A stretch of 53,680 bases of DNA, taken from the NCBI GenBank assembly GCA_014534235.1, contig JACVRW010000007.1, positions 1-53,680 on the forward strand, written 5' to 3'. Positions 16,505 through 24,875 of the stretch are shown piece after piece; position 1 is the stretch's first letter, and the number at the start of each line of letters is the position of its first letter. Below the pieces are notes generated by a model that saw only the letters and a program-made list of their open reading frames with translations, made no database searches and was not told the origin of the DNA. Made by a program: the position numbers and the translations under genes. The stretch is from Thermoleophilaceae bacterium (lineage in GTDB: Bacteria > Actinomycetota > Thermoleophilia > Solirubrobacterales > Thermoleophilaceae).

Positions 16505-17445
16505 TCGTACACCTGCCGGTACTTGCGGACGAAGCGGATCGAGAACAGGTTCATGACCAGCGTTATCAGGAACAGCAGCATCCCCACCGCGAAGACGGTC
16601 TTGTAGGCGATCGAGCCCGTCGCGATGTCGCCCTTGCCGGTGTTCGCGATGAAGGCCGTCATGGTCTCCATCGACTGGCCGAGGTTCAGTCCCCATTGGG
16701 GCTGGAGCCCCCCCGCGATCATCACGACCATCGTCTCGCCCACGGCTCGCGACATCGCGAGCACGAGCGAGGCGACGATCCCTGAGAGGGCCGCCGGGAA
16801 CACCACGCGGGTGGTCACCTGGAGCTTCGACCCGCCCAGACCGAACGCCCCCTCGCGGAGCGACTGGGGAACCGCCGACATCGCGTCCTCCGAGATCGAC
16901 GCGACCGTCGGGATGACGAGGAAGCCGACGATGATGCCCGCGGACAGCGCGTTGAAGATCTGGATGCTGTTGCCGAACAGGGCCTGGAGGATCTCGGGCG
17001 TGAAGAAGGTGAGCGCGAAGTAGCCGAAGACGATCGTTGGTACGCCGGCGAGAAGCTCGAGGATCGGCTTGATCGTTTTGCGGACGCCGGGCCGTGCGTA
17101 CTCGCTCAGGTAGATCGCGGCGCCGAGCCCGAGCGGCGTTGCGACCAGCATCGCTATCGCGCCGACTACGAGCGTGCCGGTAACGAGCGGCAGCACGCCG
17201 AAGCTCGGCGGGTTGAACAGGGGTGCCCATTCCGTCCCGAACAGGAAGTCACCAACGGGGACATCCCCCAAGAAGACGATCGTCTCCTCGATGAGCGAGA
17301 GGACGATTCCGGTCGTCGTCAGCACCGAGACGAAGGCCGCGAGGACCAGCAGGCCCTTGATGATCTTCTCCCCGTAACGCGGGCGGGCCGCCCGGAGACT
17401 GATCTCCGGGCGGCCGGGCGCCTCAGCTCTGGCGCTCGCGTCCAC
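16501..17445 (-). CDS. pstC: Phosphate ABC transporter permease PstC
   Basis: 314 residues from GTG 17445, immediately after the pstS stop. Six membrane segments. The coupling motif REGAFGLGGSKLQVTTRVVFPAALSGI and AMSRAVGETMVVMIAGG mark a PstC. It pairs with PstA to form the channel. Confidence 0.95.
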   Translation of the reverse strand: MDASARAEAPGRPEISLRAARPRYGEKIIKGLLVLAAFVSVLTTTGIVLSLIEETIVFLGDVPVGDFLFGTEWAPLFNPPSFGVLPLVTGTLVVGAIAMLVATPLGLGAAIYLSEYARPGVRKTIKPILELLAGVPTIVFGYFALTFFTPEILQALFGNSIQIFNALSAGIIVGFLVIPTVASISEDAMSAVPQSLREGAFGLGGSKLQVTTRVVFPAALSGIVASLVLAMSRAVGETMVVMIAGGLQPQWGLNLGQSMETMTAFIANTGKGDIATGSIAYKTVFAVGMLLFLITLVMNLFSIRFVRKYRQVYE

Positions 17446-18378
17446 CTAGGACGCGCCGAGCGCGCTGGTCGCCTTCTGTGCCTGCTGCTGGCTCATCGGC
17501 ACGATCTGCGAGGCCTCGGCGATCGAGTCGTAGTTCTGGACGACATAGTCCATGAACGCCTTGACCGCGGGCTTACGCAGCGCCTTCTCGCTCGGGTACA
17601 TGTAGAGCGGGCGCGACAGCGGCTTGTAATTGCCGCTCGCGATCGTCTCGAAGCTAGGCCTGACACAGCCGCTCCCGGCGTCTACGCCGACGAGGTTCAG
17701 GTTGTCCTTGTTCTGCTCGTAGTACGAGAACCCGAAGTAGCCGAGCCCGCCCTCTGTGCCCTCGATGCCCTGGACGAGCACGTTGTCGTCCTCGGAGGGC
17801 TGGTAGTCCTTGCGGCTGTTCCCCTCCTCACCGTTGATCTCCTCGGTGAAGAACTCGAACGTGCCCGAATCGGTTCCGGGGCCGAACAGCGTCAGTTCCG
17901 TATCGGGGAGCTTGGGGCCGATCTGGCTGAGCCGCTTCACCTTCGAGCCCTGCTGCCACAGCTCCGTGAGCTGCTCGGTGGTCAGGCAGTCGACCTCGAG
18001 GTTCTTGTTCGTCGTGATCGAGATGCCGTCGTTCGCGACCTGCACTTCCCTATAGGTCACGTTGCTCTTCTCGCAGAGCGGCACCTCTTCTTCCTCGTCG
18101 ATCGGCCGAGACGCGTCCGAGATGTCGGTTTCACCGGCGCAGAACTTCTCGAAGCCGCCGCCGGTGCCGGAGGTGCCAACCGTCACCTTCACGCCCGGGT
18201 TCCGGGCCTGGAACTCCTCGGCCGCCGCCTGCGCGAACGGTCCCACCGTGCTCGAGCCGTCGATCCTGATCGTGCCGGAGATGTCGCCGCCTCCGCCGCC
18301 GTTCCCGTCGTCGTCGCCGCAGGCCGCCACGCCCAGGGCAAACGCGCCGCAGGCCGCGAAAGTGAGCAGCTTCCTCAT
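17446..18378 (-). CDS. pstS: Phosphate-binding lipoprotein PstS
   Basis: Captures phosphate outside the membrane for PstCAB. 310 residues from ATG 18378, preceded by AAAGGA. The signal [20 protein letters not shown] has a lipobox ending at Cys20, then a Gly/Asp linker. Phosphate-contact motifs are [29 protein letters not shown] and [12 protein letters not shown]. It is the first gene of pstSCAB-phoU-ppx. The 13 codons upstream of the chosen ATG add only charged residues before the signal peptide. Confidence 0.95.
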   Translation of the reverse strand: MRKLLTFAACGAFALGVAACGDDDGNGGGGGDISGTIRIDGSSTVGPFAQAAAEEFQARNPGVKVTVGTSGTGGGFEKFCAGETDISDASRPIDEEEEVPLCEKSNVTYREVQVANDGISITTNKNLEVDCLTTEQLTELWQQGSKVKRLSQIGPKLPDTELTLFGPGTDSGTFEFFTEEINGEEGNSRKDYQPSEDDNVLVQGIEGTEGGLGYFGFSYYEQNKDNLNLVGVDAGSGCVRPSFETIASGNYKPLSRPLYMYPSEKALRKPAVKAFMDYVVQNYDSIAEASQIVPMSQQQAQKATSALGAS

Positions 18379-18462
18379 TCGGATCCTTTCCTTAGTCGGT
18401 GTCATCTCGGCGTTCACGGTTCCAGCGGCCCAGTGAAAGTCTGTTATCGATCTGTCGCCGCC

Positions 18463-18491
18463 CTGTAAAAAAGGTGTGAAGGTGGCGTCAG
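18463..18491. promoter_or_regulatory. Pho-box-like triple direct repeat upstream of pstS
   Basis: Three 7-mers occur at an 11-bp period on the plus strand: CTGTAAA (18463), GTGTGAA (18474), GCGTCAG (18485). Read on the pstS coding strand they contain TTTAC and TTCAC, like the TTCAC-type PhoP/PhoB repeats of actinobacteria. A further TTTCAC lies at about 18433-18440. The array is about 85-115 bp upstream of the pstS start, the right place for activation under phosphate limitation. Binding is inferred. Confidence 0.55.
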
Positions 18492-18823
18492 TCGCTTCGC
18501 GGCTCTGGCCAGAAGCGGTACCCGAACCCGAAATGGGTGTGGATGAAGCGCCGATGGGGGAGCGCCTCCTCGAGCTTCAGGCGGAGCTTTCCGACGTACA
18601 CGTCGACCGAACGGTCGGACTTGCGATAGGGCTCTCCCCACACCAGCCGGAAGAGGTCCTGGCGGCCAACGATCCGGTCCGGGCGCTCCGCCAGCGCGGT
18701 GAGCAGCTCGAGCTCGCGGACGGTGAGATGAAGGCGCCTTCCGGAGGCGAGAGCCACGAACTCGGCGGGCCTGATCTCGAGCTCGCCGGCTCGGACGACC
18801 CTCTGGTTGCGCGCGGCCTCCAT
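18488..18823 (-). CDS. Stand-alone OmpR/PhoB-type winged-helix DNA-binding protein without receiver
   Basis: 111 residues from ATG 18823 (AAAGG upstream). It consists only of the C-terminal DNA-binding domain: the beta-strand platform VVRAGELEIRPAEFVALASG, LTVRELELLTALAERPDRIVGRQDLFRLVWGE, then SDRSVDVYVGKLRLKLEEA and HTHFGFGYRFWPEP. There is no phosphoacceptor domain, and the upstream frame overlaps the divergent regulator's start region with no receiver-like sequence. It lies between pstS and a divergent full-length regulator of the same fold, so it probably binds the same Pho-type repeats, perhaps as a competitor or constitutive form. Confidence 0.8.
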   Translation of the reverse strand: MEAARNQRVVRAGELEIRPAEFVALASGRRLHLTVRELELLTALAERPDRIVGRQDLFRLVWGEPYRKSDRSVDVYVGKLRLKLEEALPHRRFIHTHFGFGYRFWPEPRSD

Positions 18824-18877
18824 TGCGGCGACCTTTTCATCCGGCTTCCGAGTCTCCGTTACATGCGGGTTTCCTCT

Positions 18878-18895
18878 CTGTGAAAAAGCTGTAAC
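18878..18895. promoter_or_regulatory. Pho-box-like direct repeat between the two divergent regulators
   Basis: CTGTGAA-AAAG-CTGTAAC: two 7-mers with a 4-bp spacer, the same 11-bp period as the repeat near pstS and close to the classical Pho box. It lies in the 124-bp divergent region between the receiver-less protein (start 18823) and the response regulator (start 18948), so one or both are probably in the regulon. Confidence 0.55.
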
Positions 18896-18897
18896 GA

Positions 18898-18917
18898 CAC
18901 CCGTTGATATACGGGTG
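18898..18917. promoter_or_regulatory. 7-bp perfect inverted repeat before the response regulator
   Basis: CACCCGT-TGATAT-ACGGGTG, directly after the Pho-box-like repeat and 30 bp before the ATG at 18948. It could be a second operator or a 5'-UTR hairpin. Nothing identifies the binding protein. Confidence 0.4.
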
Positions 18918-18947
18918 CCGCCTGGCCTTCGCATAGACTCGGCCCGG

Positions 18948-19775
18948 ATGTCCGAACTCCGGTTGGCCATCTTGGACTCGGATTCGGGTTTCGTCCGCGT
19001 GCTCGTCAAGCGGGCGGCAGATCTCGGCTGGCAGTACCGTCGGCTCGAGGCGGCTCCCCGGATCGAGGAGTTCGTGGCGATGCGCGTGAACGCGGTCGTG
19101 GTCGACCTGGCGCTGCTCGGTCCCGGCGCCTGGGACTTCCTCGAGCGCCTCTCGGGCGCCTTACCGGGGCTCGGGATAGTGGTGTGCAGCGGGCGCTCCA
19201 CGGTGGCCCAGCGTGTGCGCGGGCTGCGGCTGGGCGCCGACGACTGGGTGACGAAGCCCTGTCACCCCGAGGAGGTGCTCGCGCGGGTCGAGGCCGTCGT
19301 GCGTCGTCGCAAGCGCGCCTCGGAGCGGGTGGAGTCTGGACCGCTCGTGGCGGGGGAGCTCGAGATCCGGGCCGACCAGTTCCAGGCCTTCGTGCGCTCG
19401 CGGAGCGTCGACCTAACCCGCCGGGAGTTCGAGGTGCTCCAGCTCCTGGCCGAGGCGAAGGGCAAGGTGCTCCAGCGCGAGGAGATCTACCAGGCCGTGT
19501 GGGGCTATGCGATGGCCCACGGCGATCGCTCCGTGGACGTCTTCATCCGGAAGGTGCGCCAGAAGGTCGAGAAGGCGTCGCCAGGGTGGAGCTACATCCA
19601 TACGCATTTTGGCGTCGGGTACCGCTTCGATCCGGAGCGGCGCCACGAGCCTGAGCCCCACGAGCGGCCGGCCGGCCCGGCGCCCGCGCTCGACCTCGCG
19701 CACGATGGCTCGGAGGAGCTCTCCGAGGCCCGCGGCGCGCTCGACGAAGCCGACACCAGCCTGCTCGCCGGGTAG
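18948..19775 (+). CDS. PhoB/OmpR-family response regulator
   Basis: 275 residues from ATG 18948. The receiver domain (1-120) has acidic DSD near residues 9-11, probable phosphoacceptor Asp51 (AVVVDLALL) and the conserved Lys in WVTKPC near 103. The winged helix (about 140-230) contains LTRREFEVLQLLAEAKGKVLQREEIYQAVWG and HTHFGVGYRFDPE. A 45-residue Pro/Glu/Ala-rich tail follows. No sensor kinase is adjacent. Position beside pst and the Pho-like repeats suggests phosphate control; this is inference. The open frame starts 47 codons earlier, but that part crosses the regulatory repeats. Confidence 0.88.
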   Translation: MSELRLAILDSDSGFVRVLVKRAADLGWQYRRLEAAPRIEEFVAMRVNAVVVDLALLGPGAWDFLERLSGALPGLGIVVCSGRSTVAQRVRGLRLGADDWVTKPCHPEEVLARVEAVVRRRKRASERVESGPLVAGELEIRADQFQAFVRSRSVDLTRREFEVLQLLAEAKGKVLQREEIYQAVWGYAMAHGDRSVDVFIRKVRQKVEKASPGWSYIHTHFGVGYRFDPERRHEPEPHERPAGPAPALDLAHDGSEELSEARGALDEADTSLLAG

Positions 19776-19849
19776 CCGAGCGCCGCTCGCCGGCAGCCCG
19801 CGCGGCCTCTCAGGAGGCCGAAGGGCCGTTGCCATACTTCGCGACCGCG

Positions 19850-20326
19850 ATGTCGAGGAATCAGCGAATTGCGCTGGTAGTCGCGGCCCTCGTCGTGGCC
19901 GTCGTCGCGTTCGCCGTCGCCCAACCCGGCGACGGCGATGGCGGCGGTGAGGAGCGGGCCGCGCAGACGGCCCCAGCAGAGACGCGGACGGAGCCAGGCG
20001 GGAGGACGACCCCGACCGGGACCCAGCCGCGGGGGCGGCCGCAGCCGGAGATAACGCGCATCAGGCTCCGCGGCGGCACCGTGATCGGCGGCCCGAAGCG
20101 CATTCGGGCGACGACGGGCGACACAGTGCGCATCGTCGTGAACGCCGACGCGCGGGACGAGATCCACCTACACGGCTACGACCTGTATGAGAACGCAGCG
20201 CCCGGGCGACCCGCGCGGTTCGTTTTCAGGGCCGACATCGAGGGCGTCTTCGAGGTCGAGAGCCATGTGGCCGAGGACGCGGGGAAGGACCCGCTGATCG
20301 GCCGCCTGGTCGTCGAGCCCGCGTGA
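19850..20326 (+). CDS. Secreted or membrane-anchored cupredoxin-like protein
   Basis: 158 residues from ATG 19850. An N-terminal hydrophobic segment (about 7-28) is followed by a 45-residue Pro/Thr/Gly-rich linker, then an about 85-residue beta domain: IRATTGDTVRIVVNADARDEIHLHGYDL, RFVFRADIEGVFEVESH, LIGRLVVEP. This resembles the cupredoxin_1/EfeO-type fold; the HLHGY His could bind copper, but the usual Cys/Met ligands are not obvious. It overlaps the next membrane gene by 4 bp (GTGA). The alternative TTG 19829 would add seven residues. Confidence 0.7.
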   Translation: MSRNQRIALVVAALVVAVVAFAVAQPGDGDGGGEERAAQTAPAETRTEPGGRTTPTGTQPRGRPQPEITRIRLRGGTVIGGPKRIRATTGDTVRIVVNADARDEIHLHGYDLYENAAPGRPARFVFRADIEGVFEVESHVAEDAGKDPLIGRLVVEPA

Positions 20327-21693
20327 TCCCCCTCGCGCACGGCCTCGTCGGCCGCGCCGATCTGCCGATACCGGAGTGGCTCTTCGGCTGGGCGGCGGCG
20401 ATGGTGCTGGTGGTGTCGTTCGTCGCGCTCGCCGTGCTCTGGCCCGATCCGAGGCTCCAGCGGGAGGGGTGGCGGCCGCTGCCACGAGGGATCGGCCGCC
20501 TGCTGGCGAGCCGCCCGGTCGAGGTCGCCTGCGGCGCGATCGGCGTCCTCCTTCTTGCCGTGGTCGTCTACAGCGGCCTGCGTGGCACCCAGAGCTCGAC
20601 CGCCAACTTCGCTCCCACCTTCATCTACGTGATCTTCTGGGTCGGGCTCGTCCCGGCCAGCGTGCTGCTGGGCGACGTCTTCAAGGCCTTCAATCCGTGG
20701 CGGGCGATCGGGCGCGCGGTCGGCTGGGTGGCACGCGGAGCGGCGCGCGGCGAGCTTCCGGCGCCGCTGGCCTACCCGCGAAGGCTGGGGCGCTGGCCCG
20801 CCGTGGCCGGCATCTTCGCCTTCGCGGCGATGGAGCTCGTCGCCTCGAACGGAGACAGGCCGGAGAACCTGGCGATCGCGACGCTCGTGTACTCGGCGCT
20901 GACCTTCGTGGCGATGGCGCTCTACGGGGTCGAGACGTGGGTCGAGCGCGGTGAGGCGTTCTCCGTCTACTTCAACCTGTTCGCGCGCCTCTCGCCGATC
21001 GAGACCCGTGACGGCGTAGTCGGCTTGCGCAAGCCGCTGGCCGGGCTGCCCACGGTCGAGCCGCTGCCGGGCACGGTCCCCCTGCTCGCCGTCATGATCG
21101 GGTCGGTCACCTTCGACGGTGCTGCCGAAGCGCCGATCTGGACCGGCATCGCCCCGGACATCGCGCGGCTGTTCGAGGACCTGGGGCTCTCGCCCCAAGG
21201 CGCGCTCGAGCTGACCTTCCTGCTCGGGCTGATCGCGGCGATCCTGATCGTCTACGCCTTCTATCGCCTCGGCGTGGTCGGCGCGAGGAGCGTGGGCGGC
21301 GGCTTCTCGGTTGACCGCCTCGCCGGCGCCTTCGTCCACACCCTCGTCCCGATCGCGCTCGCGTACGTCGCCGCCCACTACTTCACGCTGCTGCTGTTCC
21401 AGGGCCAGGCCATCAGCTTCCTCGCCTCCGACCCCCTGGGGGACGGCGCGGACCTATTCGGCACGGCCGACAGCCAGATCGACTACGGACTGATCGGCGC
21501 CAACGCCACCTGGTACTGGCAGGTGGGGTTCGTCGTCACCGGCCACGTGGCGGCGCTGACGCTCGCGCACGACCGGGCGCTCGCGATATACGACGACGCG
21601 GGGCTCGCCGTCCGCTCGCAGTACTGGATGCTGGCGGTGATGGTGGGCTTCACGAGCCTGGCGCTCTGGCTCCTGTCGCAGGCGAACGTCTGA
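20323..21693 (+). CDS. Polytopic membrane protein (fenitrothion-hydrolase-like annotation family)
   Basis: 456 residues from GTG 20323 with about ten hydrophobic segments. Conserved-looking features are the opening PLAHGLVGRADLPIPEW, the pair VFKAFNPWRAIG and several His/Trp residues near membrane faces (HTLVPIALAYVAAHYF, WYWQVGFVVTGH). Similar actinobacterial proteins are often labelled fenitrothion hydrolase, but no hydrolase motif is visible, so I would not assign that activity. Coupling to the cupredoxin-like gene hints at a metal- or redox-related membrane role. Confidence 0.65.
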   Translation: MIPLAHGLVGRADLPIPEWLFGWAAAMVLVVSFVALAVLWPDPRLQREGWRPLPRGIGRLLASRPVEVACGAIGVLLLAVVVYSGLRGTQSSTANFAPTFIYVIFWVGLVPASVLLGDVFKAFNPWRAIGRAVGWVARGAARGELPAPLAYPRRLGRWPAVAGIFAFAAMELVASNGDRPENLAIATLVYSALTFVAMALYGVETWVERGEAFSVYFNLFARLSPIETRDGVVGLRKPLAGLPTVEPLPGTVPLLAVMIGSVTFDGAAEAPIWTGIAPDIARLFEDLGLSPQGALELTFLLGLIAAILIVYAFYRLGVVGARSVGGGFSVDRLAGAFVHTLVPIALAYVAAHYFTLLLFQGQAISFLASDPLGDGADLFGTADSQIDYGLIGANATWYWQVGFVVTGHVAALTLAHDRALAIYDDAGLAVRSQYWMLAVMVGFTSLALWLLSQANV

Positions 21694-21759
21694 CGCTGGC
21701 CCGCAGCCGGCGGCGAAGTACTCCACCGGCTGACGCGGCTGTGCGCGTGCGGCGCGACG

Positions 21760-22245
21760 TCAGCGGTAACGGACCGGAGCCGGCGCGCTCCGGACGAGCG
21801 CCGCGCCGACCACGACGAGCAGCGCGCCGAATGCCAGGAACGCGAGATCCCAGCCGAGCGGTCCCCCGAGGTCGTCGCGAACGTGGTGGATGCCGAGGAG
21901 CTGGTGGTCGACGACCCCCTCGACCACGTTGAAGACGCCCCAGCCGGCGAGCATCAGCCCTAGGTGCGTCCGCCAGGGCGGCGCCAGCTCCCGCCGCTGC
22001 CAGGCGCGGATCGTCAGCGCCACTCCGGCGGCCACCAGGATCCACGTAGCGAGGTGGAATATGCCGTCGGCCAGCGTATTCGCCTCGAGCCCGGTGACGG
22101 TGTCCATCGGGTGGTCACCGGTGTCGCTGAGCAGGTGATGCCACTGGAGAACCTGGTGCAGAACGATGCCGTCGATGAACCCGCCGAGGCCGAGGCCCAA
22201 GACGAAGGCAGGCGCCTCCGGGGGATCGCCTCCCGCCGGCGTCAA
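21760..22245 (-). CDS. DUF2243 family membrane protein
   Basis: 161 residues from TTG 22245, which overlaps the upstream hydrolase stop (TTGA). Four membrane helices with the family's histidine-rich pattern: GGFIDGIVLHQVLQWHHLL, GIFHLATWILV and VVEGVVDHQLLGIHHVR. The function is unknown; the repeated His residues suggest metal or heme contact. The 66-bp gap to the convergent membrane gene holds nothing clear. Confidence 0.82.
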   Translation of the reverse strand: MTPAGGDPPEAPAFVLGLGLGGFIDGIVLHQVLQWHHLLSDTGDHPMDTVTGLEANTLADGIFHLATWILVAAGVALTIRAWQRRELAPPWRTHLGLMLAGWGVFNVVEGVVDHQLLGIHHVRDDLGGPLGWDLAFLAFGALLVVVGAALVRSAPAPVRYR

Positions 22246-23204
22246 CGCGCCGCCGCCTCAGACGTCGGGCCGAGCGCGAAGAAGCGAAGCACCCGGTCGC
22301 TCACGAGTTCCGGCCTCTCGTCGACGATGAAGTGTCCGGCCCGGGGCACGATCTCGACGTCGAGGGCCTCCACTCGGGCGGCTTGATCGCGCACGAGTCG
22401 AGCCGGAATGACCGGGTCGCGTTCCCCCACGACCAGGAGCGTCGGCACCTCGAGCGGCCTCCGGGCGTAGCGTCCGGCCGCGACCGCGGGGCCGTCGCGG
22501 AGGAGGAAGTTCCGGTAGAGCGACTCGGTGGCGCCCGCCCGGTCGCCGGTCAGGCGCCTCGTGAACGCCTCGAGGTCTTCGTCCTGGAACGGGCCGCCGC
22601 GCTGAAGGACGAGGCGCGCCAGTCCTCGCTCCACGGCAAGCCTCCCTATGTACGGGAGGCTCAGAGGGATCTGGTACGCGACGCGCCACACGTGGAGCAT
22701 CGCCCTTGGGTCCCGCGACGGCCACGGCGGAACGACCCCAAGCGCCACGAAGCTGCCGATCCGATCCGGTTCGTCGAGGCAGAGCAGGAACCCGATCCAG
22801 CCGCCCCAGTCGTGTCCCACGATCCGAACCCGCCCGAGGCCGAGCTCGTCGAGCAGGGCGAGCACGTCGCGTGCCATAGTCTTCGGGCTGTAGCCCGCCG
22901 TCGGGACGTCGGTCCAGCCGAACCCACGCAGGTCGGGACAGATCACGCGAGCATGTGGCGCGAGCAGGGGGATGACCCCACGCCAGAGGTACCAGTGCTG
23001 CGGCCAGCCGTGCAGCATGACGATCGGCTCGCCGTCGCCCGCCTCGGCCACGTGCATCCGCAGTCCCGCGGCGTCCAGGAACCGGTGCTCCACGCCGGGC
23101 ACTTCCGGGAAGCCGTCGGTCCGGTCACGCTCGTAGCGGTCCACGGGCGCACGGTTGCCCGGGACCGCGGACGGCAATCCCGCCTGGCCGGCGCCCGACG
23201 GCAC
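22242..23204 (-). CDS. Alpha/beta hydrolase, epoxide hydrolase/haloalkane dehalogenase type
   Basis: 320 residues. Oxyanion segment HGWPQHWYLWRG, nucleophile elbow GHDWGGWIG (Asp nucleophile rather than Ser), cap helices, acid in GERDPVIPARL, and the catalytic His in RAGHFIVDERPELV. The Asp nucleophile with HGWP is typical of soluble epoxide hydrolases. The start is GTG 23204; the first 35 residues are poorly conserved, so a later start near VDRYERDRTDGFP is possible. It is coupled to DUF2243 downstream. Confidence 0.85.
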   Translation of the reverse strand: MPSGAGQAGLPSAVPGNRAPVDRYERDRTDGFPEVPGVEHRFLDAAGLRMHVAEAGDGEPIVMLHGWPQHWYLWRGVIPLLAPHARVICPDLRGFGWTDVPTAGYSPKTMARDVLALLDELGLGRVRIVGHDWGGWIGFLLCLDEPDRIGSFVALGVVPPWPSRDPRAMLHVWRVAYQIPLSLPYIGRLAVERGLARLVLQRGGPFQDEDLEAFTRRLTGDRAGATESLYRNFLLRDGPAVAAGRYARRPLEVPTLLVVGERDPVIPARLVRDQAARVEALDVEIVPRAGHFIVDERPELVSDRVLRFFALGPTSEAAAR

Positions 23205-23209
23205 GACCG

Positions 23210-23431
23210 TTACATCGCGGTGGGCAACGCGTCGGGGACGAGCATGACGAGGGTCCCGTATGCCAGGAGTGCGGCGGCTGCAAGGCGCGTCGCTCGCTGT
23301 CCGAGGGGCGGCGACTTCTCGGCGAAGATCACGAGGACGATCGCGGCCAGGATGGCCACGTTCATCATCCCCAGCGGGAACACGATCACGAAGAAGAGCA
23401 GCAGCACCCCATTCCGTGGAACCGGGATCAA
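23210..23431 (-). pseudogene. C-terminal remnant of a DUF2182-like metal-binding membrane protein
   Basis: 73 residues with two hydrophobic segments (GVLLLFFVIVFPLGMMNVAI and ATRLAAAALLAYGTLVM) flanking VIFAEKSPP. This pattern matches the very end of DUF2182 proteins (…GVMNL…LVLAEKLLPRG…). The preceding helices and the CxxCC motif of the family are absent. The DNA upstream (23432-23475) is instead the leader of the divergent phasin gene. Either a truncated relic or a small independent membrane protein. Confidence 0.5.
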
Positions 23432-23475
23432 CGACTCTAGGTCCGGCGGGTTCCGGGTAAGGTCCAGGTACCGCG

Positions 23476-23802
23476 ATGGCTAAGCAGGCTGACGGACAGA
23501 AGCCGGAGGAGCAGGTCCGGTCGTTCTACGAGCAGGCCGAGGGCCGGATGTCCAAGGCGCTCGAGGAGCTCGTGGCGCGCGAGTCGTTCGGGGTGCTGCT
23601 CGCGCGCATGACCGAGAACGTCGTCGCCATGTGGAAGATCGGCAGCGACATGGCAGACCTCACGTTGCGCAACCTGCGCCTCGCCGGCCGGCAGGACATC
23701 GTGCGCCTGAGCCGCCAGCTGGGCCGCACCGAGGACAAGCTCGAGCGGGTGCTGCAGGAGGTCGAGCGCCTGCAGGACGAGCTCAGGGAGCTCAAGCGGT
23801 GA
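23476..23802 (+). CDS. PHA granule-associated small protein (PhaE/phasin-like)
   Basis: 108 residues from ATG 23476. Entirely helical, with a coiled-coil heptad C terminus (RLSRQLGRTEDKLERVLQEVERLQDELRELKR). Its stop overlaps the phaC start (GTGA). Class III synthases need a PhaE partner encoded next to phaC; this one is far shorter than classical PhaE (about 350) but has the position and the C-terminal coiled coil. Called by context. Confidence 0.7.
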   Translation: MAKQADGQKPEEQVRSFYEQAEGRMSKALEELVARESFGVLLARMTENVVAMWKIGSDMADLTLRNLRLAGRQDIVRLSRQLGRTEDKLERVLQEVERLQDELRELKR

Positions 23803-24851
23803 ACGTCGTCGAGCGGGCGGCAGGGGTCCCGGCCGCGCTCGTCGAGGCCACGAACATCATGCTGACGACCGGCGACGCGCTGATCGGGGCGACCCCGAAG
23901 GACGTCGTCTGGACACATCGCAAGACGACCCTCTACCGCTACCGCTCGGCGCAGCGAACGCATCCGGTGCCGGTGTTGCTGGTGTTCGCCCTGATCAACC
24001 GCCCGGCCGTCTTCGACCTGCGGCCGGGGCACTCGTTCGTTGAGTTCCTCCTGTCCGAGGGCTTCGACGTGTACCTGATCGACTGGGGCGTGCCGGACGA
24101 CGAGGACGCCGACAGCGGCCTCGAGTACTTCGTCTGCGATGCGCTGCCCTGGGGTATCCGCGAGGTGCTGCGCACCTCCGGCGTGGACGAGCTCTCGCTC
24201 GTGGCGTGGTGCATCGGCGGGACGCTGTGCGCTCTGCACGCGGCGACCACGGGCGCAGAGTCGCCGGTGCGCAACATGGTCCTGCTGACAACGCCGATCG
24301 ACACCACGGACTCGCTCTACCGCACTTGGGTGGGCAGCGAGTCGTTCGACGTCGACTACATCGCCGATCGCTGGGAGTCCGTGCCCGGCCGGGCGATCGA
24401 CTTCGCCAACAAGATGATGAAGCCGGTCACGAACTTCTGGACCACCTACCGGCGGGTCGTGCAGAACGCGCTCGACGGCGTAGACCAGCGCCAGAGCTAT
24501 CAGGCGATGGCCAAGTGGGTGGGCGACAACCCTCCCTTCCCCTCGCGCGCCTACCGCGAGTGGGTCACGTGGATGTACAAGGACAATCGCCTCATCAGGG
24601 GCACGCTGCGCCTACGCGGCCGGCTCGCCGCGCTGGAGCGGATCGACCAGAACCTGCTCGTGATCACGGCCGGCGCCGACCACATCGCGCCCCGGTCGAA
24701 CACCGTCCCCCTGCTCGACCGGGTTTCGAGCGCGGACGTGACCCACTTCGACCGTCCGGGCGGTCACATCGGGCTGATGGCAGGCTCGAAGGCGAGGCGA
24801 GAAATCTGGCCGGACATCGGGGCCTGGCTCGCGGAACGCTCCAGTCACTGA
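23799..24851 (+). CDS. phaC: Class III-like polyhydroxyalkanoate synthase PhaC
   Basis: Polymerises hydroxyacyl-CoA into PHA granules. 350 residues from GTG 23799, the length of class III PhaC. The catalytic Cys is about residue 138 in AWCIGG. The family box is GxCxGG, so the first Gly is Ala here. Catalytic Asp is near 294 (ITAGADHIAP) and His near 323 (RPGGHIGLMAG). Also VYLIDWGVPDDED and KWVGDNPPFPSRAYREW. It is coupled to the small helical gene upstream; phaB follows after 24 bp with GAGGAG. Confidence 0.92.
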   Translation: MNVVERAAGVPAALVEATNIMLTTGDALIGATPKDVVWTHRKTTLYRYRSAQRTHPVPVLLVFALINRPAVFDLRPGHSFVEFLLSEGFDVYLIDWGVPDDEDADSGLEYFVCDALPWGIREVLRTSGVDELSLVAWCIGGTLCALHAATTGAESPVRNMVLLTTPIDTTDSLYRTWVGSESFDVDYIADRWESVPGRAIDFANKMMKPVTNFWTTYRRVVQNALDGVDQRQSYQAMAKWVGDNPPFPSRAYREWVTWMYKDNRLIRGTLRLRGRLAALERIDQNLLVITAGADHIAPRSNTVPLLDRVSSADVTHFDRPGGHIGLMAGSKARREIWPDIGAWLAERSSH

Positions 24852-24875
24852 CCCTTACAGCGAGGAGAGATCGAC

